A stretch of DNA of 64,000 nt, from contig JAWQUS010000004.1 in NCBI GenBank assembly GCA_036365455.1, forward strand, positions 4,967,501 through 5,031,500, given 5' to 3'. How positions within the stretch are numbered: the stretch's first letter is position 1; the number at the start of each line of letters is the position of its first letter. This document shows positions 10,417 to 20,330 of the stretch, piece by piece. The DNA comes from Macrosoma leucophasiata (Eukaryota; Arthropoda; Insecta; Lepidoptera; Hedylidae). Both the position numbers and the translations under genes were made by a program. The notes beneath the pieces were generated by a model. The model was not told the origin of the DNA. It worked only from the letters and a program-made list of their open reading frames with translations, and did not search any database.

Positions 10417-10795
10417 GTTGTATGTATGTATGTATGTATCTTCAAACCAGGTTCCCAACAGAGGTGTGTCAGCACCAGATAGCCCGGTCCTGACACACCT
10501 CCCGTACCTCATTTACCTTCATCATTCTCTTCATACATACACGCCGATTCTTAAGACTTGATCGCACCATCAGACAGTACTCGACCTATTTGGTCATGGT
10601 AGGTCTTGGTCTTCCTGGGCCTCTACAGCCATCCACATTCGCATTGTATATCTGTTTAGTCATTCGCTCATTCGACATTCTTTCTTTATGCCCGAACCAT
10701 CGGAGTATGTTTTTTTTTTCATTTTTACACCGATACTATCATTCACACAAAGCCTCTTTCTTACATCTTCATTACAAACGCGATAAAATATTGAT
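10417..10795 (-). mobile_element. LINE-D 3' end, longer copy
   Basis: Minus-sense D copy with the TATG tail at its low-coordinate end. It extends about 100 bp further upstream than the 3.1 kb copy (TTCTTTCTTTATGCCCGAAC to CATTACAAACGCG), so more of the ORF2 C-terminal region is represented. The frames are broken. Confidence 0.7.
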
Positions 10796-10844
10796 AAGTA
10801 TTTGTTAGTAAACATTAGTAAATATAATAAGAATATTTATATAA

Positions 10845-11080
10845 ACTGCCACAGTAGTCTAGTTGTAATGGCCGCTACTACTACGCTGGCGTCCTGGGTT
10901 CGGTTTCCGGTCTCGTTTTATTGGGATATTTCCATTTTCTGGAAGATTCCCACTACCTCAGAATGTGGTAATGTGCCCGGAGATGTCAACAGGCGTGACA
11001 CTTGCTACACGGGCAAAAACGTAACCGGCGAATCGAAGGTGTTTACATTTACCTCTGCCTACCGATAACAGGCGTGAAGT
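10845..11080 (+). mobile_element. SINE-A copy 2, with deletions
   Basis: The head is diverged (CCACAGTAGTCTAGTTGTAATGG) and the B box is mutated (GGTTCGGTTTCC). Parts of the middle and 3' body are missing. Confidence 0.75.
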
Positions 11081-11429
11081 AAAGTTTTTTATGTAGTACA
11101 TTCGAACGACGTTTAACTGTTAGTTTAAAGTACCGTTTCCCGCGTTAAACAGTTCTCATTATTTACAAATTGGTCTAATGGATTCTAATCTTATAAAAAA
11201 TATGTTGTCACTTAAGGAGATACTGTTGGAGAGGCCTCGTCTTTCACACCAAAGATAAATAGATGAAAAATTTAATTATATTAGTAACATCCATCTCTTA
11301 GCACACTTAAAATGTATTACATATTACTTACTTTATAAAAACTTATGTTAAACTGTATGCTGTGTGTTACACAGTGCCCGCAACTTCGTCCGCGTAGAAT
11401 TTAAGAAAATTGTTTATTTATTTTTTATT

Positions 11430-11525
11430 GCATCAAAAAAACATCGGTATAAATGGCGGAGTTAACGCTTAAAGCGCTCTCTGCCAGTCAACCATTGGTA
11501 TTTCATAAAATTTGTGGGCGGTGCT
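11430..11525. repeat. Repeat J-like fragment
   Basis: Carries GGCGGAGTTAACGCTTAAAG and CTGCCAGTCAACCATTGG. A related diverged piece lies near 22350-22400 (GGCGGACTTAATTCC, CCCAGTCAACCTTTGG). The origin is unknown. Confidence 0.4.
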
Positions 11526-11529
11526 CACA

Positions 11530-11800
11530 AAAAAAAAACTATTAAATCGAGATATTTAGTAGGAATAGTACAAATAAATACAAAAATAAGTATATTATAC
11601 GAACCAAAATATTTTTTAAAATACAAACTTAAAACACGAATGATTAATTTTTAAATAAATATATAAATATATATATGTCTACATAATAATATACATAACT
11701 AGCATTATACCTTAAACAGAAATTAAATTAACACAGTGATAATAATATATTACATGATAAAAGTAATGATGATAATTTTGCGTCTTTAAGATTTAAGAAA
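11530..11800. other. Unassigned, extremely AT-rich
   Basis: Nothing recognised. It is dominated by A/T with TATATA-type runs around 11660-11690. Confidence 0.35.
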
Positions 11801-11804
11801 GTGT

Positions 11805-11985
11805 TCTTTGATTGTTTTTATATTATTTCGCATTAACACATGCTTGTGAAATATATTTTATTTAAAGAAAAATTTGACTTCAGGCGAGACTCGAACTCGC
11901 GGCCTACTAGGAATCTAGTCCAGCCGCTCTTCCAATTGAGCTACTGAAGTCCTGCCCGATTTGTTAAATCTTGCCTTCACAATTT
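11805..11985 (-). mobile_element. SINE-F copy 1 with tRNA-like core
   Basis: The minus strand of 11876-11951 folds as a tRNA-like unit: acceptor GACTTCA/TGAAGTC, D arm AGCTCAATTGGAAGAGC, T arm GCGAG/CTCGC with loop TTCGAGT. The anticodon arm is flawed. The same core and the same flanks (CATTAACACATGCTTGTGAA; TGCCCGATTTGT) recur at 12.3 and 35.3 kb. That points to a dispersed SINE rather than three tRNA genes. Confidence 0.7.
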
Positions 11986-11991
11986 TTTATT

Positions 11992-12164
11992 GTTCTGTCT
12001 GATGGTGGGGTCAAAAGTCTTAGGAATCGGCGTGCATGTATGAAGAGAATGATGAAGGTAGACGAGGCACGAGAGGTTTGTCAGAACCGGGATGTCTGGC
12101 GCTCTACACTCTCTGCCTACCCCGTTAGGGACCTGGCGTGAAGATACATACATACATACATACA
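11992..12164 (+). mobile_element. LINE-D 3' end nested in SINE-F
   Basis: Plus-sense D tail ending in (CATA)n. It interrupts the SINE-F copy: F sequence stops at TTGCCTTCACA and resumes after the tail at TTTATTGCATAGC. The intact junction TTGCCTTCACATTTATTGCA is seen in the second F copy at 12.46 kb, so the insertion is younger than F. Confidence 0.75.
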
Positions 12165-12225
12165 TTTATTGCATAGCTTTATGGTGGCAGCAGCGCCCCC
12201 TTTTGCCAACTATGCTAGTTAGGCA
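12165..12225 (-). mobile_element. SINE-F copy 1, continuation after the nested LINE-D tail
   Basis: TTTATTGCATAGCTTTATGG followed by GCAGCAGCGCCCCC matches the region 3' of F copy 2 (12470-12520), so it is the displaced remainder of F copy 1. Confidence 0.6.
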
Positions 12226-12279
12226 ACCGATATAATAGACTTTGCAGTTTATTGAATATTGTAAAGAAGTCGCTTTTAC

Positions 12280-12525
12280 TCTTAATAATTGTTTTTATAT
12301 TATTTCACATTAACACATGCTTGTGAAATATATTTTATTTAAAGAAAAATGGAAAGAAAAATTTGACTTAAGGCGAGACTCGAACTCGCGGCCTACTGGG
12401 AATCTAGTCCAGCCGCTCTTCCAATTGAGCTACTGAAGTCCTGCCCGATTTGTCAAATCTTGCCTTCACATTTATTGCATTGCTTTATGGTAGCAGCAGC
12501 GCCATCTATTGCCAACTATGCAAAA
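12280..12525 (-). mobile_element. SINE-F copy 2
   Basis: The tRNA-like core is at 12365-12440 on the minus strand, with one acceptor-arm change. It includes the full flank to TTGCCAACTATGC. It lies about 490 bp from copy 1 in the same orientation with the same flanks, so the pair may be a local tandem duplication rather than two insertions. Confidence 0.7.
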
Positions 12526-12654
12526 GTTCTTAAAAGTCTGTTTTGTAGTAAGTCTACGGATATCTTCTGGAAGAGCATTCCACAAACGGATTATTGTTCA
12601 GTATCTACGCGGATAAAGTGTACACAGCTAGTCTAATATAATATATAATTATAG

Positions 12655-12868
12655 AGAAAAGTACCCTAAGCTACTCCATACTACATGAGCTATCTGCCAG
12701 TGAAAGTCCCATCTATCGGTAAAGCCGTTCGCGAGATTAGCCGGAACAGACAGACACAAATTAAAAAAAATATTGTTTTGTTTATGTACCGGGTACATTC
12801 ATATGCATTTAGTAATAAACGGTTATTTTTATGTTACAAACTAGACAGTCCAATTTGTTTACTTGTAT
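12655..12868 (-). repeat. Repeat I copy
   Basis: Family I is marked by AGCTATCTGCCAGTGAAAGT, a CAGACAGACA stretch, ATATGCATTTAGTAA and GTACAAACAGACACTCCAAT-type sequence. Other copies lie at 19.0, 19.7, 33.8 and 61.7 kb. I cannot assign a transposon class. Strand is given relative to the 33.8 kb copy. Confidence 0.55.
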
Positions 12869-12869
12869 A

Positions 12870-13225
12870 GATTACTTACTTAAAAACGTATCTTATATTA
12901 TAAGAAATTGCTTCATAATTTAGCTGACGAAAGATGGACTGAGGTCAATTGCTTATTGGTCACGCGTATTCTGTTTTGTCCAAAAATGGTTTTAAAACAC
13001 TGCTTCCATCAACACATTTATGGCAATTCCAACCGTTTAATATGGTCACACTAGCTCCCCCTTTTCGCTTAATGAATCGTTGTCAACATTAATTACAGCA
13101 ACTTTTTGATTAATTTAATGGAGTTTAATTTAAATCAATTATGGAACGTGAGAGAAATCGACTATTGCCTGTGTAGAAATTTAACATGGGTTACGTTAAT
13201 TTTGCACAATTTTGTTGATATCGAA
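12870..13225. other. Unassigned spacer
   Basis: No gene, RNA or repeat family recognised. Confidence 0.35.
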
Positions 13226-13577
13226 TAATAATAATGGCAACCCTTTATACGTCCCACTGCTGGGCACGAGTGTCTCCCCTTTTAGGGGACAGGCCTGGAG
13301 CTTACTCCACCACGCTGCTCCAATACGGGTTGGTGGAGATACGGGTTAGTGGCCAACCCGCTGTCGGATGTTTTCAAACCGCCCATAAGGCCTCCGACAA
13401 GGTTTAACGACTGCTATCTATAGCAACCGGGACATAAACGTACCCTCGGAAGCACGGAAACGCGCATTTTTTAATTTTCCACTAGCGGTCACACATAACA
13501 TACCCGACCGCGCCCGTATCGCTTAACCGAGTAGATCGCTTACGATCTACACCAGCCGCGGGGCCATGCGCGCTTTG
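13226..13577 (-). mobile_element. SINE-E copy, minus orientation
   Basis: Near full-length, from the (ATT)n tail at 13226 to the 5S-like head around 13490-13577 (CGGTCACACATAACATACC, GACCGCGCCCGTA). Both 5S-derived blocks are mutated relative to the 58.9 kb copy, suggesting an older insertion. Confidence 0.8.
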
Positions 13578-13754
13578 ATACTGAATGCTCTTGTTTATTT
13601 TTTTATACATTTTTTTTGGGATTAAAGCTTAAATTCCTTTACGATTAATGAGCTTAGTTAATTCTTACTCTTCAATCCCTGAATATTAGCTAGTAAACTA
13701 CCCGTTTACTAAGGTGCTTGCAACAGATTTTTTACTGGTTATTATAGAGTTCCA

Positions 13755-13876
13755 ATATCGAGGGGGAGGGACTCGAGGGCGTAGGCACTACCGCATTACC
13801 AGATAGATTACTATCTGCCGCCAAATTGTAGTGTTCAGCACTATCGTGTGCAGGTTAGATAGTATTGTAATAACTA
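13755..13876 (+). mobile_element. Repeat C2, left part, interrupted
   Basis: Older-subfamily C copy (GGCGTAGGCACTACCGCATT, GTGTTCAGCACTATCGTG). It is cut at 13876 by SINE-M and resumes at 14224. Confidence 0.7.
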
Positions 13877-14223
13877 ATGTCCTCCAGATCGAATTTCGGT
13901 CACGGCGGCCAATCTCAACGGAGACTAGCCAACTGCGCGGGAGATATATTATAGTGCACAAGTGTATGCGCAAACACAGGTGCACTATCTATTTCTTTTC
14001 TCTCATAGCGCGATGAGACGGCAATCCGACACGACCGGAGAGAGATCGGGAGCAGGACCAACGGCTTTACGTGCTCTCCGAGGCACGACCAGACTCCGGG
14101 CTACTACTGGGAATTTCCTCACAGAAAAACCCAATCTCTGAAAGACCTGGGATCGAACCCAGGACCTCAGGCTTCACCATCGCGATTGCGACCACTGAGC
14201 CAACGAGGCAGTCGAGGGCGATA
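13877..14223 (-). mobile_element. SINE-M, full length, nested in repeat C2
   Basis: On the minus strand the element begins with a tRNA-like head (TGCCTCGTTGGCTCAGTGG; B box GGTTCGATCCC). It continues with GTGCCTCGGAGAGCACG and GCCGTTGGTCCTG, and ends in CTCCGTTGAGATTGGCC-type sequence. The 11-mer TGTAATAACTA flanks it exactly (13866-13876 and 14224-14234), a clear target-site duplication. I recognise the body as a SINE type widespread in Lepidoptera. The central block is shared with SINE-E. Confidence 0.9.
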
Positions 14224-14297
14224 TGTAATAACTATCACAGAGACATAACAACTTCTCAGGGTTGACATCACATTTGCATTTTGACCTCTGGTTTTTC
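14224..14297 (+). mobile_element. Repeat C2, right part after SINE-M
   Basis: Continues the copy at 13755-13876 (TAACTATCACAGAGACATAAC, GCATTTTGACCTCTGG) and is truncated. Confidence 0.65.
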
Positions 14298-14307
14298 TGT
14301 AGATTAG

Positions 14308-14412
14308 AAGGCCATACTTTACCATTTAACTGGAACACGATACTGCTGAACACCAACATTTGGCGGAAGGTATATTAAGTAACGTGGTAGTGCCTGCGTC
14401 CTCAAACTCTAT
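14308..14412 (-). mobile_element. Repeat C fragment, minus orientation
   Basis: The 5' half of a diverged C copy on the opposite strand (CTGGAACACGATACTGCTG, GGTAGTGCCTGCG), abutting the previous C2 copy. Confidence 0.6.
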
Positions 14413-14618
14413 CATCTTTTCAAACTACGGGATCGGAGGAAGGATGAATATGATGAATAAGAGGCTACACATGAATTGATGCCTGGTTCCGTGAATAAGG
14501 GTGTTTTTCCACCAGAGATGTGTTATGCAGCTATGCTGCGAAGATGTGAAATCTACGCTACAAAGATATGTGACCACAAATGCTGTGTATGAGGTGCTGT
14601 ACGAGGAAGATGCGCTAT

Positions 14619-14670
14619 ATAGCTCGCATCCATAGCTCGCATCCATAGCACGCATCCATAGTACACATCC
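14619..14670. repeat. Minisatellite, four 13-bp units
   Basis: Four consecutive units of ATAGCTCGCATCC, the last two with substitutions (ATAGCACGCATCC, ATAGTACACATCC). Confidence 0.85.
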
Positions 14671-14743
14671 TTTCATACAAAAAACATATCTTAGTTTAAT
14701 CCGTTTCCACCAGTGCTAAGCTATGTGCACCACATAATTTGCA

Positions 14744-14870
14744 CTTAGAATTGCAACTCAAAACTAACATGGTGAATATAGCGGTCGATGTCATTGTGAC
14801 ATTTTCGTTTTTTAAATTGTATTTTGATTACAGAACTTGGAGAAAAAAGTAATATTTTCTAAATACTATC
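14744..14870 (-). repeat. Repeat T copy 1
   Basis: Its reverse complement closely matches 19093-19222: TTAGAAAATATTACTTTTTT, then CACCATGTTAGTTTTGAG and TTGCAATTCTAA. This is a dispersed repeat of unknown class, present twice in inverted orientation. Confidence 0.65.
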
Positions 14871-15059
14871 AAAATCGATTGATCCCAAGTGTCGGCTGTA
14901 TCGCCGCCATGTTTAACATAGTTGAAAATGATAAAATCGTTTGAATTAAATGTGGTTGTAACTCTAAAATATATTCTTGAATAAATTAATTGTATTTTTT
15001 TCGGATTCTTCTTTAATTTACCCATTTTTGGAGGACGTGTACGAACCAGGGCCGAGCTC

Positions 15060-15440
15060 GCAACATCTCCTTTTGAAATACCTTCATGAAATATTATTGA
15101 ATTAAACTTTATTTAATATAGACAAGTTGATGGTTCATAAACCATTATACCGATGGCAACGACCATAATGTCATGTGACTTATTGACCGTAAATCATTAA
15201 CATTGTTAAAGTTATCGACAATACGGGTTTTTGTTGTAAAATAAAGTGGGCGATAAACGTTTAGGTTTTGTATACGTTATCAATAAAACATGATGACTTT
15301 TAACCTTGTTCCTTTTTATCTTTTGGTCGTTTTAATGTCGTCATTTTGTTTGTTTTCATAAAAAGAGATAGTGAATTTGGATTCAAACGGTATGTGACTA
15401 CGGGTCTTCTTTACAGACAAAAATTACTAGAAGCGACACT
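15060..15440. other. Unassigned spacer
   Basis: Apart from a short CGCAACATCTCCTT motif also found at 19.36 kb, nothing is recognised. Confidence 0.35.
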
Positions 15441-15657
15441 TTTTTTAGGTTACAAAGGTGGCAAATAAGCATGCAGTCCACATTGATGTTAAGTGATGAC
15501 TGCAGCCTATCTTCACAAAAACCAGGGATCAAAATGCAGATGCGTTGCCACCCTTGAGACCTAGTGTTCTATCTCTGTGATAGTTTTTATGGAGCCATAC
15601 GTTACAATCTAACCAGAACAGGAAAGTGCACTACCATTTAGCCGCAGATAAATTAGG
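15441..15657 (-). mobile_element. Repeat C2 copy, minus
   Basis: Diverged, with internal deletions. It ends in the GCCGCAGATAAATTAGGTAA region and lacks the first 50 bp of the consensus. Confidence 0.65.
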
Positions 15658-15660
15658 TAA

Positions 15661-15786
15661 TCCCAATTTGAATCATATGGTATAATATGATCTGTTAGTT
15701 ATCTGATACCACAAATAAGTAAGTTTAAGGTACATAAATTTGGTAATGCACTAACCTTATACTTACTTATTTGTTTCAAATTGGGA
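15661..15786. repeat. Foldback element, 126 bp
   Basis: Outer arms TCCCAATTTGAA (15661-15672) and TTCAAATTGGGA (15775-15786) are perfect complements. Inside them a second pair lies around AAATAAGTAAG and CTTACTTATTT. Most of the element can pair, as in a small MITE. It sits exactly between C2 and SINE-A. Confidence 0.7.
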
Positions 15787-15839
15787 AAAAAAGGGTCTGA
15801 GTCGTTTAGTTAAAAGAAAAGAAATGTAAAGTAAACAGA

Positions 15840-16116
15840 ACTTCACACCAGCAATCCCCGAAGGGGTAGACAGAGATGAAAGCAGCCATTCAACCATACA
15901 TGCAAACACCCACGATTCGCGAACGTTTTGGCCCATGTAACAGGTCGCGAGCATATTGACGTCTCCGGGCACATTACCAAACTTCGAAGCAAGTACACGG
16001 AAACTTCCAGAAAATTAAGAAATCCAAACCAAGAGATAAAAAAATCTTTAGAAGTCCCCGACCCGGGAATCGAACCGATGACCCCAGCGTAGCAGAAGTG
16101 GCCTGCTACCACTAGA
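15840..16116 (-). mobile_element. SINE-A copy 3, minus
   Basis: Near full-length, from the 3' GATT-type end at 15855 to the A-box-like region (CCTGCTACCACTAG) at 16102-16115. The outermost head bases run into the palindrome that follows. Confidence 0.85.
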
Positions 16117-16117
16117 C

Positions 16118-16155
16118 TTAATATTTGACTACCTCAGTAGGTAGTCAAATATTAA
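16118..16155. repeat. Perfect 17-bp-arm palindrome at the SINE-A head
   Basis: TTAATATTTGACTACCT at 16118-16134 is exactly complementary to 16139-16155 around a CAGT loop. The central CCTCAGTAGG resembles the SINE-A head sequence itself, so the palindrome probably arose from template switching or an inverted duplication at the insertion junction. Confidence 0.8.
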
Positions 16156-16228
16156 AATCTTATCAATTACCGCAGAGTATATAATTGTACAATAGTATTT
16201 AATTGTTGGCTGGCGTCGGGAGCGTTGG

Positions 16229-16497
16229 AGCGTGGTAGAGCTCCAGTGACTGAGCTCGCGGGCGTAGGCACCAGCGCGTTACCTAATATACTTGCCGCTA
16301 AATGGTAGTGTTCCTGTCAGGTGGTAATGTACGGTCCTGTAATTTCCGGCACAGGAGCCTAACATCTTAGGCCTCAGGAGTGGTAACGCTTCTGCATTTT
16401 GACCTTGGTCTTTGTGTGGGTGTATATAGGCTGCAGTCATCACTTAACATCAATGTGAACTGCATGCTTGTTTGCTACTTCCATTACACAAAAAAAA
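16229..16497 (+). mobile_element. Repeat C copy, plus
   Basis: Young-type copy with a short deletion after GGTAGTGTTC (the CAGCACTATCGTG block is lost) and an A-rich end. Confidence 0.85.
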
Positions 16498-16649
16498 CGT
16501 GACGACCCCACCGCCCACTTACGGAAGAATTTTCTTCTACTGGAAAAGAATTCTTCCACTAGTGCAGTCAGTCAACCGAACAATGGTGATCAAACCATTC
16601 CAATAGGATGGTAGTAAATATAACTAGAAAATATATAAGTATGCTATAA

Positions 16650-16776
16650 TCTAAGTCAGCTCAAATCTACCCTATCTGTATAACAAATTTCATCAACATC
16701 CGTTCGGTAGTTTCGGCGTGATTGACGGACAAACATCCAAAGAAATAAACTTTTACGTTTATAATATTAGTGTGAT
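16650..16776 (+). repeat. Repeat G-like 3' end
   Basis: AACAAATTTCATCAACATCC, TTCGGTAGTTTCGGCGTGAT and an ending TATAATATTAGTGTGATT. A second piece at 17487-17596 has the same order. It resembles the ends of common insect non-LTR derivatives; the class is not certain. Confidence 0.5.
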
Positions 16777-16794
16777 TAGTGTGAAGTGTGATTC

Positions 16795-16898
16795 TCCGCC
16801 AAATGACTCTCGACCCTGTTTTGGACGTCTTTGGGAAAGGCTTTGCCCAGCTGTGGACTGATTTCGGCTGCAGTGATGATGATGATGATGACGATCAT
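16795..16898 (+). mobile_element. LINE 3' end with (GAT)n tail
   Basis: TGGGAAAGGCTTTGCCCAGC followed by TGTGGACTGATTTCGGCTG and GATGATGATGATGATGA. I recognise GCTTTGCCCAGCAGTGGGA-type ends with trinucleotide tails as the 3' terminus of an insect non-LTR element, severely 5' truncated here. Confidence 0.6.
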
Positions 16899-17155
16899 TT
16901 AATTGTACACAAGTAAAACGATGCTTACATAAAGCTCTTTCAACATAATTCTGCTTGCAGTATCCAAAGAAAATATCTTTAATATCGTTTTAGCACAAGA
17001 GTTAATTAAAAAAATAATTTGGGAATAAGGAAAAGTTTTTCCTTAGAAAGACCCCCAAGGCTAACGAACCGATATCCCATCCGTTGTAAACGTAAGCGAA
17101 ATTGTATGCAGTTCTCTTTGATGGTAATTCAATTATTCTAGTCTATTCAATATAA

Positions 17156-17416
17156 CTGGCGGTAGAGCTCCAGTAAAGGAGCTCGTAGGGGTAGGCACCA
17201 CAGCATTACTTAATATACTTGCCGCTAAATGGTAGTGTTCAACACTATCGTGTTCCGGTCAGGTGGTAATGTACGGCCCTGTAATTTCCGGCACTGAGGC
17301 ATAACACCATAGCCCTCAGTGTAACGCATCTGCATTTTGACCTTGGTCTTTGTGTGGGTGTCTATAGGCTAAAGTCATCACTTAACATCAATGTGAACTG
17401 CGTTCTTGTTTGCCAT
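17156..17416 (+). mobile_element. Repeat C copy, plus
   Basis: Young-type copy truncated just before the A tail (TTGTTTGCCATC). Together with the next minus copy it forms an inverted pair about 270 bp apart. Confidence 0.85.
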
Positions 17417-17486
17417 CAAATCTAATTTTAATCTAATTAAACATGCTCATATTATTATTTGTATAATTGTTTATTTATTTATTATG

Positions 17487-17596
17487 AATAACTAAGTCAG
17501 CTAATACCCTATCCGTAAAACAAATTTCATCAAAGTCCGTTCAGTAGTTACGGCGTGATTGACCGACATACATATAATATTAGTGTGATTATATGG
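17487..17596 (+). repeat. Repeat G-like 3' end, second piece
   Basis: Same order of motifs as at 16650-16776 (ACAAATTTCATCAAAGTCCG, CGGCGTGATTGACCGAC, ending TATAATATTAGTGTGATTAT). Confidence 0.5.
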
Positions 17597-17684
17597 ATTC
17601 GAAATTACAAATCAGGATGGTTGTGTCCGATTCAGATTTCCAAATTAAAGCAACTTTCATGGCCAATCAAATTGCATCTATATT

Positions 17685-17952
17685 TATGTCATGGAAGTGG
17701 CAAACAAGCATGCAGTTCACATTAATGTTAAGTGATGACTGCAGCTTATAGACACCCACACAAAGACCGAGGTCAAAATTCAGATGCATTACCACTCCTG
17801 AGTCTTAAGGTGTTATGACTCTGCCGGAAATTACAGGGCCGTACATTACTACCTGACCGGAACACGATAGTGCTGAACGCTACCAGTTAGCGGCAAGTTA
17901 GGTAATGCGCTGGTGCCTACGCCCGAGAGCTCCGTCACTGGAGCTCTACCAT
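17685..17952 (-). mobile_element. Repeat C copy, minus
   Basis: Near-complete young copy ending CTGGAGCTCTACCATC, so the last bases of the consensus 5' end are altered. Confidence 0.85.
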
Positions 17953-18211
17953 CTACATTTGTATTACGAATGTGCCTCCTCAACGCAACTGGCCTAATCT
18001 TAGACGAGACAATTATCATACAATGAGTGCGTGCGACGCATCAATGGCACATTAGTGTCCCCATGAGGATTACCGAGCTTGTATTAAATATTTTGCTTGC
18101 CGGAAATTACATATGGTTTTTTGTGATGATGTAATCTTAGTTTTTACGTCATTGAAATAACACAGGCGAGTTGGTACATTGAATATATCTGAACTATGGA
18201 ACGTATTATAT

Positions 18212-18817
18212 AAAAAAAAAACAGACAAGTGCGAGTTCGACTCGCGTGGTGAGGGTTCCGTAATTTAAAGAAATATTTTCGAAAATATTACTGATTTAAA
18301 ATGCAGGGATATAGCGGTTACGGTGGTACCGGCAGGGGGGGCTATATTATTAAGAATTTTCAATTTAATTTGAATACTCAAACTTCTTATAGGTTTTCCA
18401 GTAATTTATAGGCAAAGAAATATTTTCCACATTTTTTTTCAAAATTTTAAGTTCAGTAGTTTCGGAGATAGGGTGGGGGGAATGGTCAAGTTTCGTCGTT
18501 TTTCTTAAATAACTTCAAATTTGTTTATGCAAAAATTATAAAAAATATATATCTGAGATGCTGACAACAACCTCTTTCATTTAATTTGTCACACGACACA
18601 GTTTACGAATTTTTTTTTTTTATTTAATTAAGTGTTTAAAATTTATTATTTTACTTGACGTGTTCATCTTTGGGTCACCAATTTACATATATTCATCAAA
18701 TTTCAACTCAATCGGTCCAGTAGTTTCGGAGCAAATTGGCTGTGACAGACGAACAGACTGACAGACGCATGAGTGATCCTATAAGGATTCCTTTTTTCCT
18801 TTTAAGGTACGGAAAAA
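18212..18817 (+). repeat. Repeat H, longest copy
   Basis: Starts GACAAGTGCGAGTTCGACTC and GAGGGTTCCGTAAT. It ends with TCGGTCCAGTAGTTTCGGAG, a CAGACTGACAGACGCATGAG stretch, ATCCTATAAGGATTCC and AAGGTACGGAA. This start-and-end pair is common in insect genomes as a non-coding repeat. No frame is preserved, and I leave the class open. Confidence 0.6.
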
Positions 18818-18961
18818 TGAAACATGAAACGAAGTAGATATAGAGAAAGTGGCAAGTACATAAATATAATATATTATGGTCAAGAATCTCTCTATTTAAA
18901 CTCATCAAAAGCCCGACATTGCAAAAGTGTCCTTGTTAACCAATCTATACATCTATAGATT

Positions 18962-19092
18962 GGTCTATCTATACATACAAATAAATGAAATTGGAGTGTC
19001 TGTTTGTAATATTAATATAACTGCTTTTTAACTAAATGCATATGTATGTATATACGGTACATACACCAAAACAACATTTTTCACAATTTTCG
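18962..19092 (+). repeat. Repeat I fragment
   Basis: TACAAATAAATGAAATTGGA, GTGTCTGTTTGTAAT and TACGGTACATACACCAAAAC match the start of the 33.77 kb copy. It breaks into repeat T at 19093. Confidence 0.55.
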
Positions 19093-19222
19093 TCTGTATT
19101 TAGAAAATATTACTTTTTTCTCCAACTACTATAAAATCAAAAAAACAATAAAAAAAATGAAAATGTTAAAATGACATTGCCCGCCATATTCGCCATGTTG
19201 GTTTTGAGTTGCAATTCTAACT
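19093..19222 (+). repeat. Repeat T copy 2
   Basis: Inverted relative to the copy at 14744-14870. Its edge is sharp against repeat I, so the two families are probably nested here. Confidence 0.6.
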
Positions 19223-19654
19223 GCAAATAATGTTTTGTAACTGCAAACTAAGCTAAGTAAGTGAAAATATGCAGTAAAAAAACTGTTTATATTGATTTTG
19301 CCTGTTAATGATATTGTGTACAATACATGGCCGGAGGTCCATACATTTTTGCAACATCTCCTTGCTAGCAGTTCATAAATTAAATGGATAATTCGTCATG
19401 GTACAAGCCCTGTTCTTATTCATACTTGGATAAATAATTATCCTAGAAATAATCACAACACAATTCAATGTTACACAAAGATACTAAGATGAAAACACAA
19501 GAAAACGCTTCGTCGGCAAAGTACACAGAAACACTTCAAGAACTTATGAAATATAGCCTTTTGTTGAAAGTAGCTTGTTTCATTTAGCGAACGCAAATGT
19601 TAGTTTTGAAGTAAACCGTCTTTGGGAAGACTCATTCATTATTGTTAAGCCTTT

Positions 19655-19925
19655 TATTACATCTATACAAATAAATAAAATTGCAGTGTCAAATCACAAA
19701 ACAACATTTTTTACTGCAACATTTTCTGTCTGTCTGTATATCTGTTTGGCGGGGCTAATCTTGGGAATGGCTTTACCGATTTTGACGGGACTTTCACTGG
19801 CAGATAGCTGATGTAATAAGGAGTAACTTTGGGGTACTTTTATACTAGCTGCGCTCACGACTTTTCCGGGTAGACACTGAAGAAATCATAAATTTTCACG
19901 CGGACGAAGTCGTGGGCACAGCTAA
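19655..19925 (+). repeat. Repeat I copy
   Basis: Includes TTTTGACGGGACTTTCACTG, GCAGATAGCTGATGTAATAA, CTAGCTGCGCTCACGAC and ACGCGGACGAAGTCGTGGGC. The last motif and its inverted partner (GCTGCGCTCACGACTT) form the internal inverted repeat typical of this family. Confidence 0.6.
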
Positions 19926-20084
19926 TCTGAAATAATGTTCTCGAAAATATCTAATTTATATTAAGTCTTGACTAAGAATTATATCTTGACTTATAGATAA
20001 ATAATAATTATTATTTATGGATTAGGTAATAAGTCAACACATAAGTTTCGTAAAAATAGTTTTTTTATGTCATAAGTTTGACGG

Positions 20085-20330
20085 AGAAGCTGATGGAAAA
20101 ATGTCACCGTCGCCTATGAACATTTTCAACACGCTGCCAACCCTAAAGGACTCTATTGACGCCATTTTTGAAGAACCCCATATTGTAGCACCTAGGGAAC
20201 ACCTCAGAGGGAAGTTCGTTCTACAATTTACACGTCCTAGGCAGAAACGAACGCAAAAACTGAACCGTTGAACACTGCCAAGCGTACCGTCGGTATGGTT
20301 GAAATCTCTCTCTTCGGCGGGTAATGCGTT
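20085..20330 (+). repeat. Repeat J copy
   Basis: Carries GCTGATGGAAAAATGTCACC, GCCTATGAACATTTTCAACA and CAGAGGGAAGTTCGTTCTAC. The same motif order appears at 42412-42600. I recognise this as a repeat very common in Lepidoptera, but no coding frame survives. Confidence 0.6.

Noticed and set aside
11876..11951. Functional tRNA gene on the minus strand
   Set aside because: Acceptor, D and T arms look good, but the anticodon stem is mismatched and the unit recurs three times with the same non-tRNA flanks, so it is a SINE core.
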